From the NCBI RefSeq assembly GCF_004210375.1, contig NC_134834.1, positions 18,159,027 through 18,223,026 on the forward strand: a DNA stretch of 64,000 bases, written 5' to 3'. Of the stretch, positions 32,276 through 45,900 are shown in pieces. Positions within the stretch are counted from its first letter, which is position 1. Every line of letters starts with the position of its first letter. The position numbers and the translations under genes are program-made. The DNA comes from Tachypleus tridentatus. Taxonomy: Eukaryota; Arthropoda; Merostomata; Xiphosura; Limulidae. The notes under the pieces are model-generated. The model worked only from the letters and a program-made list of their open reading frames with translations, was not told where the DNA came from and searched no databases.

Positions 32276-32535
32276 AATTTCGTGCAATGCTATTCGAGGG
32301 CTATCTGCGCTAGCCGTCCCTAATTTAGAAGTGCAAGACTAGAGGGAAGGCAGCTGGTCATCACTACCCTCCGCCAACTATTGAGCTACTCTTTTACCAA
32401 CGAATAGTGGGATTGACCGTCACATTATAAAACCCCCAAGGCTGAAAGGGCGAGCATGTTTGGTGCGACGGGGATTCGAACCCGCGATCCTCGGATTACG
32501 AGTCGAACGCTGAAACCACCTGGCCATGCCGGGCG
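32276..32535 (-). repeat. SINE-A copy between the genes
   Basis: Full length, 400 bp beyond the 81-bp satellite. Confidence 0.9.
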
Positions 32536-33099
32536 AAATCACAACTTAATTGGAAAAATATGCCGAGTTTCTTAACTAGTAAGAACTGTTTTATGTCTGG
32601 AACTTTAAAGGCGGTTTCGTAGATTAGCAAGTTAAAAAAAAATGATTATTAGTCCGGTTGAGGTGAAGAAAACCAGATGAGGAACTGATAGGTTCCTGTT
32701 TTGTTGTTATCCCTGCCCAAACCTCTGTTTTTCACAAAGGGCCAGCGGTATGCTTACCAACTTCAAATTCTAAAATTCGGGGCTCGATTCTCCGAAGTGG
32801 AAGGAGTGTAGTTTAAAAACAAGTCGGTAATTTTAGGATTAGAAGTAAACAATATTTGCACTCGAGAAATGGTACAGACGATAAGGAACATTTATAAAAC
32901 GCTTATGATTATTCATAAGCCTAAAAATCGGTAACAAGATATATTTAAGGAACGTGTTATATTTGCCATTTTACTTCTGACCGAAGAGGTCACCAGAAAG
33001 GTCTAGTGCTTTTACACGTTAGAAGAAGTCACAAGTCACATAATTATTAATTGGAATAACAGCAACAAGCTTAAGGAACGGAAGTCTTCTCTACTCCTA

Positions 33100-33222
33100 A
33101 GTGGCACTACGGTATATCTACAGACTTACCTCGCTGTAAACCGGGTTTCGATACCTGCGGTGGGCAGAGCACAGATAGCCCATTGTGCAGCCTTGTGCTT
33201 AGCTTGAAAATTAACAAGTAAC
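33100..33222 (+). repeat. SINE-B copy between the genes
   Basis: GTTTCGATACCTGCGGTGGG box and GATAGCCCATTGTGCAGCCT tail. Confidence 0.72.
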
Positions 33223-33498
33223 GAGACGATAAACGTTTTCAATGCGCTGTTTTTTTTTTTCACCACTTTACTCTTCAGTGACCCAAGATGAATGCATGGA
33301 ACCATAAGGAACCATCATAAGATAATTTCCGAATGGACTAAGACGAGAAATAGTTTGTTTTTCACTTTCCCCGCTTGGGGTCCTTTACTGTAGTAGAGTA
33401 GCGTTGCTAACTTTTGACGTTTCGTCAAATATCCGAGTAAATAAACACAGGGCTCTAATTGTCTAACTCGTGTAGTGTATATTGGTTAATAAAAAAAC

Positions 33499-33504
33499 TT
33501 TATT
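33499..33504 (-). promoter_or_regulatory. Candidate polyadenylation signal of gene 2
   Basis: AATAAA on the - strand about 350 nt after the gene 2 stop. Weak single-motif evidence. Confidence 0.25.
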
Positions 33505-33855
33505 ACCAGTAACAAACGAACTTATAACAACAAATATGTTCTTTATGGTTTGCGTTTCAGCGGAATGTTCTTGAAGAAGCGGTAAAGCGAAACGGCGAAG
33601 TGTGTGATTAAAGAAATACTACAAATTTCTTGGTATAAAGTTGTTTAATCTAGAAAGAAAAATAACAACAACAACAAACATCACCTGTGAAGGTTTCGAA
33701 ATTCGATTGTTTGTAATAATTATTTATATAGACGGCAGTAGTAAACTCGTGGCCTCTTATAGCAAAGTGAAAATAACACTTCACAATCTCTTTGTTTGAA
33801 AATTGCTTCCCATAAAACGTAAAAATTATTTTGCGAAGAGTATTTTTTTTTATCT

Positions 33856-33999
33856 CTACAACTTACTGCTTTCTTCATTCTTTTTAAATTTTCCAGTAAG
33901 CAACATTTTCTCAAGTCGATAAAATGGCGTATCAAAAGCGAGACAACAGACAACTGCCACGACGTAGACAATCAAGAGATGACCCAAATACATATAAAG
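33856..33999 (-). CDS. Gene 2 terminal exon: last helix and tail
   Basis: Acceptor TTTTCAACAG, 144 nt including the TAG stop. Encodes [33 protein letters not shown] and a lysine-rich tail. It is one codon longer than the gene 1 terminal exon. An 83-codon open frame over the same stretch is a shadow. Confidence 0.9.
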   Translation of the reverse strand, partial: LYMYLGHLLIVYVVAVVCCLAFDTPFYRLEKMLLTGKFKKNEESSKL

Positions 34000-36900
34000 C
34001 TGTTGAAAAGAAACCAAACAAAATCATTCAATGTGAAAATATAAATATATTAAAAAAAACTCAATATAATATTTGGCAAAAATGTTCTCAAACATTTTAA
34101 ATCATATTTAAATATGTGTCAATAAACGCCACATTTTACCCTCCAAAAATCGCACAACAATAACACAGCAAACTGAGAAACCGGTATCAGAATCGCGCTT
34201 ACGGCCCTTTTCTATGTGAAGATTTTCTATGTATTAATCCGCTTCGTACAACACGGGTGTATCCCTCCCCCGACCCCGGTGACACAGCTGTATGTCTGTG
34301 GACTTACGCTGCTAGAAACCAATTTTCCATACTCTTCGTTGGTCGTGCATAGATAGTCCATTGTGTAGTTTAAGTCCAAACAAACAAAACAAACAACTCA
34401 CGTCTCGTTTGTATTTCACGTCGTCGGTTAGACTATGCTTTATCAGACGACTAGGCATCTTGGCTTTACCTCTGTAACGTTGTTTCTATTGAAATAAAAG
34501 CTTCGTCTTAAGGCTGTCGTTTTCATCTCAGACCCTTCCCTTCTGAGACTTTCTGCAATACATTTAGTATCAGGATGATGTTTTTGTTTAAACGTTTATT
34601 CAAATGGTTCGATTGCACACAAAAGTATATGAGTTAATATTCAGCAATTTGACCGTTATGCCTTCATGCGCAAAAGCATGAGTTCCTGTTTCATTTTCAA
34701 GTTGCGTACGGTGTGCAAAATTTGAATAATATGTCATGGAAATGTAAAATTGATTTGAGTTACTCATGTAGATGGAGTTATTTCTTGTTCATGGTAGCAA
34801 CGTTGCTTAAGGCACATGGGATATTTTTGCAACTGACCACTGTGTCGTGAATTCTCAACTTTTACAAAACGGCGTATTTTGCTTATCATGGCTTGGTTTC
34901 GACTTGTTGCGGGTATTTTTGTAGGTGGTCCTGGTACATTAAGTTGATCCACATTCACTTACTTTCTAAAAAAAACATTAAGTTTAAGAAATATCCTTCT
35001 CTTCGAAATTATAAATCACCAAAATGAAGACAGTTTTATAATCTAAGTATACGAATACTTTGCATCGAAAAGGACTGTTACGTAACTTCCCCAAAGCGAT
35101 CAGTTTTAAGTGGCGGCGCACTATTTACTGGACGCCAAGCAATATCAAAATGTAGTCTTCATACATAGCGTTCCACCACGATTTTAAACCGGCTGTTATG
35201 GTGACGTAACTCTTCACTCAAAATGAATTTAATATAACATAGTCAGCCATGTATAAGTAAATATTAAGAAACCATAACGGCATTCCAAAGGAAATGATTG
35301 TGAAGTTCTGGTTACATTAGAACACATATAAAACCGCATTTATAAAAGAAATATAGACACCAAAGTTTATATTCATGTAAATAAAATTCCTATGTTTGAA
35401 CATAAGACTCTTTCTGGTTGAAAAATGTTCTAATGTAGAGAGCTTCGGGTTCTAACTGTCGTTATTCAATGATAAGCTGGACGCAGACTTCTGTGACAAA
35501 AGCTGACATAAATTGAAATCTGCGTAATAATACTTGCAAATAAATAATTAATGGAATTGTCTTATGATGTAGAACTCAAAAGTCACTTGTCGTTGGATAC
35601 ATAGGATATAATGTTACTTTGTCGTACATAACCGTTGTTAACCATGGATGAAGACTTGTCAAGTTACTCTATCACGTACAACTACTACTGTAACCATGGA
35701 CGAAGAAGGTAGACTTGTCAAGTTACTCTATCACGTACAACTAGTACTGTAACCATGGGTGAAGAAGGTAGACTTGTTAGGTAACTCTACCATGCACAAC
35801 TACTACTGTAACCATGGGTGAAGAAGGTAAACTTGTTAGGTTACTTTACCATGTACAACTACTACTGTAACCATGGGTGAAGAAGGTAGACTTGTTAGGT
35901 CACTCTACCATGTACAACTACTACTGTAACCATGGGCAAAGAAGGTAGACTTGTCAAGTTACTCTATCACGTACAACTACTACTGTAACCATGGGAGAAG
36001 AAGGTAGACTTGTCAGGTTACTCTACCACGTACAACTACTACTGTAACCATGGGCAAAGAAGGCAAACTTGTCAAGTTACTCTATCACGTACAACTACTA
36101 CTGTAACCATGGGTGGGGAAGGTAGACTTGTAATGCCACCCTGCTTCTACAACCACTGTAACCAAGTGTCAATTGGGTGAAATTCCAATGTCACTCTATG
36201 GGAAATATTAACTTGTTTATTACGTAATCACCAGGAGGCCCGGGATGGCCAGATGTGTTAAGGCGCTCGACGTGTAATTTGAGGATCACGGGTTTGAATC
36301 CCCGTCGCACGAAACATGCTCACCCTTTTAACCGTGGGGGCGTTATAATGTGACGGTCAATCCCACTATTCGTTGGTTAAAAAGCAGCCCAAGAGTTGTC
36401 GGTGGGTGGTGGTGACTAGCTGACTTCCCTCTCGTCTTAAACTGTTAAATTAGGGACGGCTAGCGCAGATAGCCCTCGTGTAGCTTTGCGCGAAATTCAG
36501 AAACAAACAAACGTAATCACCTTACCGATATAAAACAACAACAACAACAACAACAAAAACAACAACATACTTACAAATGTATAATGATTTGCATCGATCC
36601 TGTCGTGGAGTGCAGCCATGTACACCCATTGGAACAATGGGTGTATAAAGTAGACCTCCAGTGTTATTCTGCTTAATGGTATCAGGCACTTCCAGGACAG
36701 AATTTTGTTGACAATACCTAACAAACAGAAACAGAAAACCCGATACAACAACTTTTCTACGTTTTTTTTATGAATGGTCTTGTGGCATTTAGGTTTTTAT
36801 TTCAGAATAAATTGAAACCAATATAAAGAAAGCCATAAAAATGGTAAAAAGACCACCGTTGACGCGTTTTATTAGTTATCGTAATATTTATGTTTATAGT

Positions 36901-39900
36901 TAGGAAATTTATCTCTTTACAAATCTTCAGGGCCATAATGCAAAGTTTTCGTTGTCTATTTTTGAAACAAAGATTCGCGAATTTTCTTCCGTAAAGATGA
37001 TGTGGCCCGGCATAGACAGGTGGTTGACGCGTTCGACTCGTAATTCAAATGTCGCGGGTTCGAATCCTCGTCACACCAAACATGTTCGCCCTTTCAGCCG
37101 TGGAAGTCTTATAGTGTGACGGTCATTCCCACTATTCGTTGGTAAAATACTAATCCAAGAGTTGGCGGTGGGTGGTGATGATTAGCTGCCTTTCATTTAG
37201 TGTTACACGACTAAATCAGGGACGACTAGCGCAGATAATCTTTGTGTAGCTTTGCGCGAATTCAAAAACAAACAAGCAAGCAAAGATGATTTATTTAACA
37301 TAACCGTGTTTGTTTGTTTGTTGTTTCTTGTTTTTAGTAGCGAATAAACATAGTGGCTCAGTGGTAACCTTAAGTTCTCATAACGCTACAATTTGCGGAA
37401 CTGAATAAATGGCTCCTTTCGTAGCTTTGAGTGAAAACAGACAACTTTTGTGATAAATGTTTTCAGTTTCATAACAGTTCTAAAATAATTGCGAGTTCAA
37501 ATGATCAGATTGCACGTTATGAAACACTTCACAGAGTGGCTTAACACTTGTTTGAATCATGCTTTCCGTTAGTATTGGCATTAAAGTTGTAAGATATTGT
37601 AATCTATAAAGAACTTATTAAAAACTGGATGTCACATGTCAGTAGTTATCACAAGCCTGCCATTTTAGCCGTGGGAGCGTTATAATGTTACGGCCAATCC
37701 CATTATTCGTTGATAATATTCGCCCAAGAGTTGGCGGTGGGTGGTGATGACTAGCTGCCTTCCCTCTAATCTTACACTGCTAAATTACGGACGGGTAGCG
37801 CAGATAGCCCTCGTGTAGCTTTGCGCGAAATTCAAAAACCAACTCCTGAACAACTTGAATGATTATCATATTTAAGGTACAATACGCTCATTACGACGCT
37901 GGAAAGCAAACTATTTATCGGTTCCAAATGTGTCTTTTTATGCAGTTTTGTGGATAAGCTAATGTTTTGTTAGGTAAGTTAATGTTTGCATTTTATACAA
38001 AAATTCACGAATTTGTGCGAATTATTTAACCACTTCCGTGTCAGGTTTTTGGTTTTTTTTAAACGAGCTCAAAAACGTAAAGATTTTTATTTCGCTTTCT
38101 TTACTGCCCGTTTTATATATTAAACCCCTAATATTTTTTTTTTTTGAAAGACTGAGGGTACCAGAGTCATCTCAGGCAAATCGCCCAATGGGTTAAGCAA
38201 TATTACGTTTCATTTTTGTTATAACAAATATATGAAAAATACAAAAGTTGACATATAGTAATTGAGTGATTTAACTTTCGTTGCTATCTTTGTGGCAAAA
38301 TATGTAATTTATTTCGTTTTTGTACCCTACTCAGGCCTGGCATGGCCTAGCGCGTTAAGGCGTGCGCTTCGTAATCTGAGGGTCGCGGGTTCGCGCCCGA
38401 GTCGCGCCAAACATGCTCGCCCTCCCAGCCGTGGGGGCGTTATAATGTTACGGTCAATCCCACTTTTCGTTGGTAAAAGAGTAGCCCAAGAGTTGGCGGT
38501 GGTTATGGCTAGCTGCCTTCCCTCTAGTCTTACACTGCTAAATTAGGGACGGCTAGCACAGATAGCCCTCGAGTTGCTTTGTGCGAAATTCCTAAAACAA
38601 ACATTGTACCCTACTCACAGAACCTACCTCCTTGTCCAGTGATGCAGACTATCGTTACCCAGGCAACGCCCAACGTCCACGCGATACGATGTGTTGCAGC
38701 ATACAATACAACTGCGGGTCGGTGTTGTTCAGCTCCATTGTTCCAAGAATAAACTCCGTACACAGAAGCCATACCAAAAGTGACCGCAAGAAGCCATCCT
38801 AGTATCTTGACGTTCTATATATATTGTAACAAACATAATAATAAAGTTGTAAATATCTAACAATTTTTGTTTTAATATGTTTTGTAACGGATTTAACGTT
38901 ATAAGTTTATTTGAATACCTACGTTTTCTTTTTGCATGTGACATATTGTTAGCTGTGTATTGCGCAAGTTCGGCCTGTTCTGTAAATTTGTAGAAGATTC
39001 TTGAGAGTAAGAATCAACAATATTTGCTTTTAAAACGACAGCTCATTTTCGAGCACTCTTGAAACTCTGAGAAACTCGCATGATTCATATAAAAGCACTT
39101 AGCCGAGAAACAGTAATAGTAGAATATTACTGGACGGCTACAGTCAATAGTTATAGGCCTCGTAAGCTATAATTGTGATTAACGCCCATTCATTAGAGCT
39201 GAGGGACAAAAATAACTAGATTTGGTAATATTAAGGACTAAAATGGTAGCTATAAGCTTTTAATTTAGAATTTAGCTGCGTAACGTATAACAATAGATTA
39301 GGCTTAGTATGTACAGTGCGTCCCGTAAGTCCCTACCCATACATATATCTTATGTATCCAGTGTATCTGTGTGCTGTCCCTCATTCTCGCTGCATAATAT
39401 CATGCGACGCCATGTTCTGTGAGACATTTTCCTCAACAAAGCAGGGGTTATTGTTTCGAATGCCACGGTAACAGCTGCCTTCAACTCATTATTAGTATTA
39501 TTGAATATAACATAATAACATATGGATGGGTAGGGACTTACAAACCACCATGTATAACAGTTCGTTAGGCTTAGTTATAATTAATCTTGCAGTGAGATTG
39601 TAAGATAAATTAAATTCATTGTTTTATTTAACAAATACAATCTAAAAACTAGTCAACTGTCAAACTTAGGCTTGACAGGCTACTTGCACTGTATCGAGTG
39701 CTTGTTTTAATTCTACAAACAACGCAATGGACAGAAGAATATTACGTAGTTCAGAAAACAAAACCAAAACCATAATAAAAACCTAAACAGTTTTCTTAAC
39801 TACGTGCTTGAGTCAAAGGTACAAATATAACTGACTAAACGAAAAAAATCTTAAAATATTCCAAAGCAGATAGAAAGCACGTTTTGTGTCTGCATATAAC

Positions 39901-42900
39901 ACATATATGCAATAGCTATTTATAATTCTGAACTGGTAGACCAGAGGGAGGATAGCTAGTAAAAATATATGTAAATAAAATCACTCGAGCACTATTTTTG
40001 CAACACATCCATGACCTTAAAGCGCAGGAACACACGATTTGTAGTCTTGCATTCTAAATACTTAGTCGCGTATGGTCCATGTCTGTGGAAAATATTGTTA
40101 TTGAATGTGGGGGGGGTTGTTACATATTTTATTCAGTGTTAGATTTGTATATGGATCAAAAATAACATATCATTAAGGTTATGCAATACGGAAGTGAATT
40201 TCATGTGCTATTTGATAAGAGGCATGGCGTGGCCTGGTGGTAAGTGTGATAAACTCGCAATCTGTTGTTCTCGGGCTAGAAACCCTTCACAGAACAGACT
40301 TTCCATTTTAGCCGTGGTGGTGTTACAGTCAATCCCACTGTTTATTGGTTTGTATGTTTTCTTATTGCAAAGCCACATCGGGCTATCTGCTGAGCCCATT
40401 GAAGGGAATCGAACCCCTAATTTTAGCGTTGTAAATCCGCATACATACTGCTGTACTAGCGGGGGACCTATTTGTTGAGTAACCGAAGGGTATTACTTAC
40501 TCCCTCTGATTTATTGTTTCACAATTATAGATTCGAGTACGTTTTTTTTTTGTTTAATTGAACAAAACAATCTGATAACAATTGTACAAGAAGGACTAGA
40601 AATTTGATAACTTACGTTTGAAAATTTCACCTGTGGATGTTTCCAGTAAGCGTATCCAAGAAGTAGACCAATAGCAAATGGTCCGAGATGTGTGTACGGC
40701 AGGAAGTACACATTACGAGCGAACTGTTCTTGTTGTCTATATGACAGAACAGAGATCAAGTTACAAATCCCACGTGTCTATCCATCTATATTTCTGTCTG
40801 TTTATCTATCTACTTGTCTGTCTGTTTACAAATCTATTTGTCTACCTGTATCTGTTTATAAGTCTATTTGTCTATCTATCTGTTTACCTGTATGTCTGTT
40901 TGTAAGTCTATTTGTCTGTCCTGTCTGTCTATCTGTTTACCTGTATCTATTTACGTCTATTTGTTTATCTGTGTTTACAAATCTATTTGTCTATCTATCT
41001 GTTTACCTATATGTCTGTTTGTAAGTCTATTTGTCTGTCTGTCTATCTGTTTAAGTCTATTTGTTTATCTATCTGCTTACCTGTCTGTCTCTTTACAAAT
41101 CTATTAGTCTATCTATCTGTTTACCTGTATCATTTTAAGTCTATTTGTTTATCTGTGTTTACAAATCTATTTATCTATCTATCTGTTTACCTGTCTGTCT
41201 CTTTACAAATCTATTTGTTTATTTATCTGTTTACCTGTATCAGTTTAAGTCTATTTGTTTATCTGTGTTTACAAATCTATTTATCTATCTATCTGTTTAC
41301 CTGTCTGTCTCTTTACAAATCTATTTGTTTATTTATCCATCTATCTGTGAGATTGTATGTATTTCATCACGCACATTCTAATATGTCTTTACTCCACTAT
41401 CTGCTGTTTAACACGATATTTATACTTAACTTTTGTTTATTTTAACAAAACGAACATTACCTCAGATCAGGATTTACAAACAACGCAGATGGAGGTAATT
41501 GTTTGAAGTGGGTGACCAGTGCTAAAGATAACGCAGATGCTAACACAAAGGCGATATTCATGAAGATACCAATAACAGTTTTGTTCCTGAAAAACAAACA
41601 AATGTTACGTAGAATTCTGTCACAAGTTAGAATCTTAAAAAAGGAAATTCAGTAAAACTGGCTGAATTATTCACTTAACACTTATTTTACCTTGCGAATA
41701 AATACCTCTTTACCATTTACGCTTTGTTTTGTTTTTGACAAAACCACAGTCTGGAAAAAAATATATACAAATGCGAGTTTAATGAAACTTTTGTATTATC
41801 AAATAATTTTCGAATTTAAAATGAAACCAGAAGAAATAATGACGTCATTAACAGCTGACATCAAATGATTCCGATAGCCATATAGTTTTAACTCATGACC
41901 AACGTGGGGAATCAAATCTCGAATTTTAGAGTCGCTGTAATTTCCGAAACCAACCGCTGGCCCACAGAGTGGGACATCTTTGGGTCCTGTTGAAAGACGT
42001 GTGAAAAGCACCTCGTAATCTTGCAGTTCGGTTTCATAGGTTTCAGCCCGACGTACATTCAATGTCACCGCCGCCTCAACCATTTATGTACTTGTTGGGT
42101 TTTTTTTTATGTTAATACAACGATTTTTGGAACTGTTAACTGTCCCTAACAATTACATTAAACGAGATACGGTTCTAAAAAATAAGTCGCTGCCTAACTC
42201 AACCAGTCTCGTGATATTTATATTTACTAACAGAGACCGCTTCGTGAAGAATTGGCGAAACGCTCGATTCGAAATCTACGGATCGCGAATTCGAATTCTA
42301 TCATCAAACACAGTTATTGTTTTCAGCCATGGGACGTTATAATGTGATGGTTCATACCACTATTTATTGGTAAAAGAGTAACCCAAGAGCTGACGGTGGG
42401 TGTTGTTGAATAACTGCTTTCACTCTAGTCTATCACTATTAAATCAGGAAGGGCTAATGCAAATAGATTTCGACTAGCTTTACGCGAAATTCAACAAACC
42501 GGCAATCAGACCAATTGTATCTCAAGACGGCTGGTATGGGTATTAAAACTTTTATTAGAGTAGAGAACAACGTTTCGACTTTCTTAGGTCATCTTCAGGT
42601 TAACAGTGCTCACACTTTCAGCCGTGAGGGCGTTATAATGTTAGATCAATCCTACTATTCGTTGGTAAAATAGTCCAAGAGTTGGCGGTGGGTGGTGATG
42701 ACTAGCTGCCTTCCATCTAGTCTTACCTACTAAATTAGGAAAGGCTAGCGTTGGTAGTTCTTGTGTCCTTTTGCGCAAAATAATCCAAAACAAACCAGTC
42801 CTTTGCACAGTGAATTCCGTTCGTGTTGAATGCATGTTTTTTAACCAATAGCACAAGCGGACACTGTATAATATTTATGAAATACACTGCTGGCCAATGA

Positions 42901-45900
42901 ACATAAAGAAAACATATGCATTTTGCATTGTTAGACTCAACCACTTATTTGAGTAGAGCTTCGAAAGATGAAAATAAGAAAAGGGAAAAAAAACAAACAT
43001 TTTTAGCATTTAGTAGGGGAAAATGTGAACACTATGAAATTAGCCTAAATACTAGCTGGTCAAAAGTTTAAGACCATAATGAAAAGAAGCGTTAATCGGT
43101 AAACATGTAACGAAATTTAGTCATTTGTGTTCAAGCATAAGCGTTGTCAACATCTCCCACTGACATCTGCTGTGTTACATTGGATAAAAACATGGCAAGC
43201 GCTAAAATGTTAACAAAGTTTGAACGTGGCAGAATTGTTGAGCTGCAAAAGCAAGGTATCTCTTAACGTGCCATCACTGGTGAGATTAGGCGAAGTAAAA
43301 CTGCTGTTGTAAATTTCTTAAAAGACCCTGAGGGTTATGGAACGAGAATTTCAAATGGTCTGCCCAAGAAAATTTCGCCGACGTTGAGGAGGATTCGACG
43401 GGTTATCCAGCAAGACACCAGCCGATCGTCGAACCACATTAAGGCCCTTACAGACACAGAATGCAGTCCAAGACCAATAAGACGGCATCTACGAGAGAAA
43501 GGCTTTAAAAACCGTAAACGTCTTCAAAGGCCACACCTCCTTCCACACCACGAAACAGCTCGGTTAAACGTTGCTGAGAAGCACCAAACATGGGGCGTAG
43601 AAAAGTGGACGAAGGTTTTGTTCTCTGATGAAAAAAAAATTAACCTGGATGGTCCAGATGGCTTCCAACGTTACTGGCACGATAAGGATATCACACCGGA
43701 GACATTTTCTACACGACACAGTAGAGGAGGTTCCATCATGATCTGGGGTGCTTTCTCCTTCTATGGAACAATGGAGCTTCAGGTTATACAGGGGCGTCAA
43801 ACAGCAGCTGGCTACATTGGCATGTTGGAGAGAGCATCCTTGTTGACTGAAGGCCCTCGCTTGTTTGGAAATGACTGGATCTTTCAGCAGGACAACGCTG
43901 CAATCCACAATGCCCGCAGGACAAAGGACTTTTTCATGGCAAATAACGAGATTCTTTTGGACCATCCAGCGTGTTTCCCGAACTGAACCCCATTGAAATT
44001 TTTTTTTGGGAGTGGATGGGAAGGGAAGTCTATAGGAATGGACGTCAATTCCAAACAGTGCATGATCTTCGTGAAGCCATCTTCACCACTTGGAATAACA
44101 TACCAGCCAGCCTTCTGAAAACACTTATATCGATCATGTCAAAGTGAATGTTTGCAGTTACTCGCAATGACGGCCGTGCAACTCACCACTGAGACCTCTT
44201 GTTGGGCATTTCCTACCCTGTTTAGGACTTCTTGTTGGTATGATCTTAAACTTTTGACCCGCTATTATTTAGGCTAATTTCATAGTGTTCACATTTTCCC
44301 TATTAAATACTAAAAAAAGTTTTTTTTTATTTTCCCTTTTCTTATTTTCATCTTTCGAAGCTCTACTCAAATAAGTGGTTGAGTCTAACAACGCAAAATG
44401 CATATTTTTTCTTTATGTTCATTAGCTTTGAGGTTTTGGCCAGCAGTGTGCATTGGCAACTATTTCATTAAACTAGACTGCTAATATTTCATTAATTAAT
44501 TAGGAAAACAGCGTCATCACTTTCTTTGACATATCTCAACAAAACGTGCGCCCCCCCACAAAAACCCGTTATTTCATATTATTATATACTGCATTATTTG
44601 TTGTTGTTTTTAGTGCAAAGCTCCACGATGGATTATTTGCATTGTGTTCACCGAGGGGAATCAAACTTCGGATTTTACCATTGGAAGTCTGTAAACTTAC
44701 CACTGATCTTCCGCGGTTGGAGATGTACTGTAGTAATGGAGATCGCATGATAATTTGCAAGCAAGTAACTTTTCCCCATTCATTTCAATTAAACACACAT
44801 TTTAAACACCTAGAGGCAATACGATTGGGAAAAACGTATGAAACAATATTGTGAATTCGAAACGTATTTGTAAACAACCAATAATATATACATACTTGAC
44901 AAGAGGAATGATCACCAATAGCGAAAGCACAAAGAGCTGCATGTCACAGCAGAGGTACCAGGTATGATGCAGACACTGAAAAATAAAGTTTGTTATTCAG
45001 GATAGTCCAGATAAGTCGAAAATACCAATAATCACTTCTGATTATGACCTTAATAGTGGCACTTCTGCCTTTATTACATAACACTTAGATTACAAGTTAT
45101 AAAACTATCTTTAAGTGAAATAATATGAAGTATTCGAAAATTTAGAGAACTGCGTGACTCAGTGGCTTCATGTCTTGGGCTAATAATCGGATGGCTGGGA
45201 GTTCGAATTTTGCTGTTGTGTTCTTAATTTCGTTTGGCATTCTTCTTCAGGACCCCTATGCCAGTGTAGACAACCTTGGGAGTGTAATAACAATGCTAAC
45301 GTAGCTAAATATTGACCGTCGAGGTTGTGGGGTCATCACGGTCCGGAGTGACAATCTTCAATGTAAGACTGACCTCTATGGACACTGTAAATATTTTGTT
45401 ACAGCCTCGCAGTTCACAAGACGAGATATTGGACACAAGGTTCTACAGTTCATGTTCTTGAGGACGTTATTGTCGTCAACAATACTCGGGGAATTTCCTT
45501 TTGAGAAAGACTATTGTCTATATATCTTCCTCCAGTGTCCTGCCTCGGCAACGAATTAGGAGATGTTCTTCTGTAAGAATGGAACCATCAACCAATGATC
45601 ATTATCCAAATGCTCATCAGGTACTTGTGCAGGCGATGCCAGACAATGGCCAATGCTTTGGATGGAGAAATGGATTGATAACATTTGTTGTTTTTCTTCC
45701 GATCAGTTAAAAAAAAATGTCTGTTCATTTTCTGAAGATGCGCCATCTTGTGAAGCACCTTCTTTCATGTTGACTTGTGTAAAGACAACTCGAAAAAACG
45801 TGAGTAAAGTTTGTTTTAAAGATGATGAAAACGACATAAAACACACAGCTGTCCATCATTTGCTATCTCCATTGCAAAGAGAGACTCCTGTCGCATCCCG

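Larger units (their letters stand above)
31868..33498. other. Intergenic space on the gene 2 side
   Basis: Unique sequence interrupted by a SINE-A (32276) and SINE-B copies (33100, and a faint one near 32738). No gene seen. Confidence 0.55.

Noticed and set aside
40692-41445. Overlapping + strand frames up to 177 codons in gene 2's intron
   Set aside because: They translate a TCTA/TCTG repeat, opposite to and inside the gene.
41799-42083. 94-codon - strand frame as an exon of gene 2
   Set aside because: It is longer than the gene's equivalent exon set allows, lies between two exons already paired with gene 1, and overlaps a SINE-like segment.
43564-43965. 133-codon - strand frame
   Set aside because: Shadow of the Tc1-like transposase on the opposite strand.
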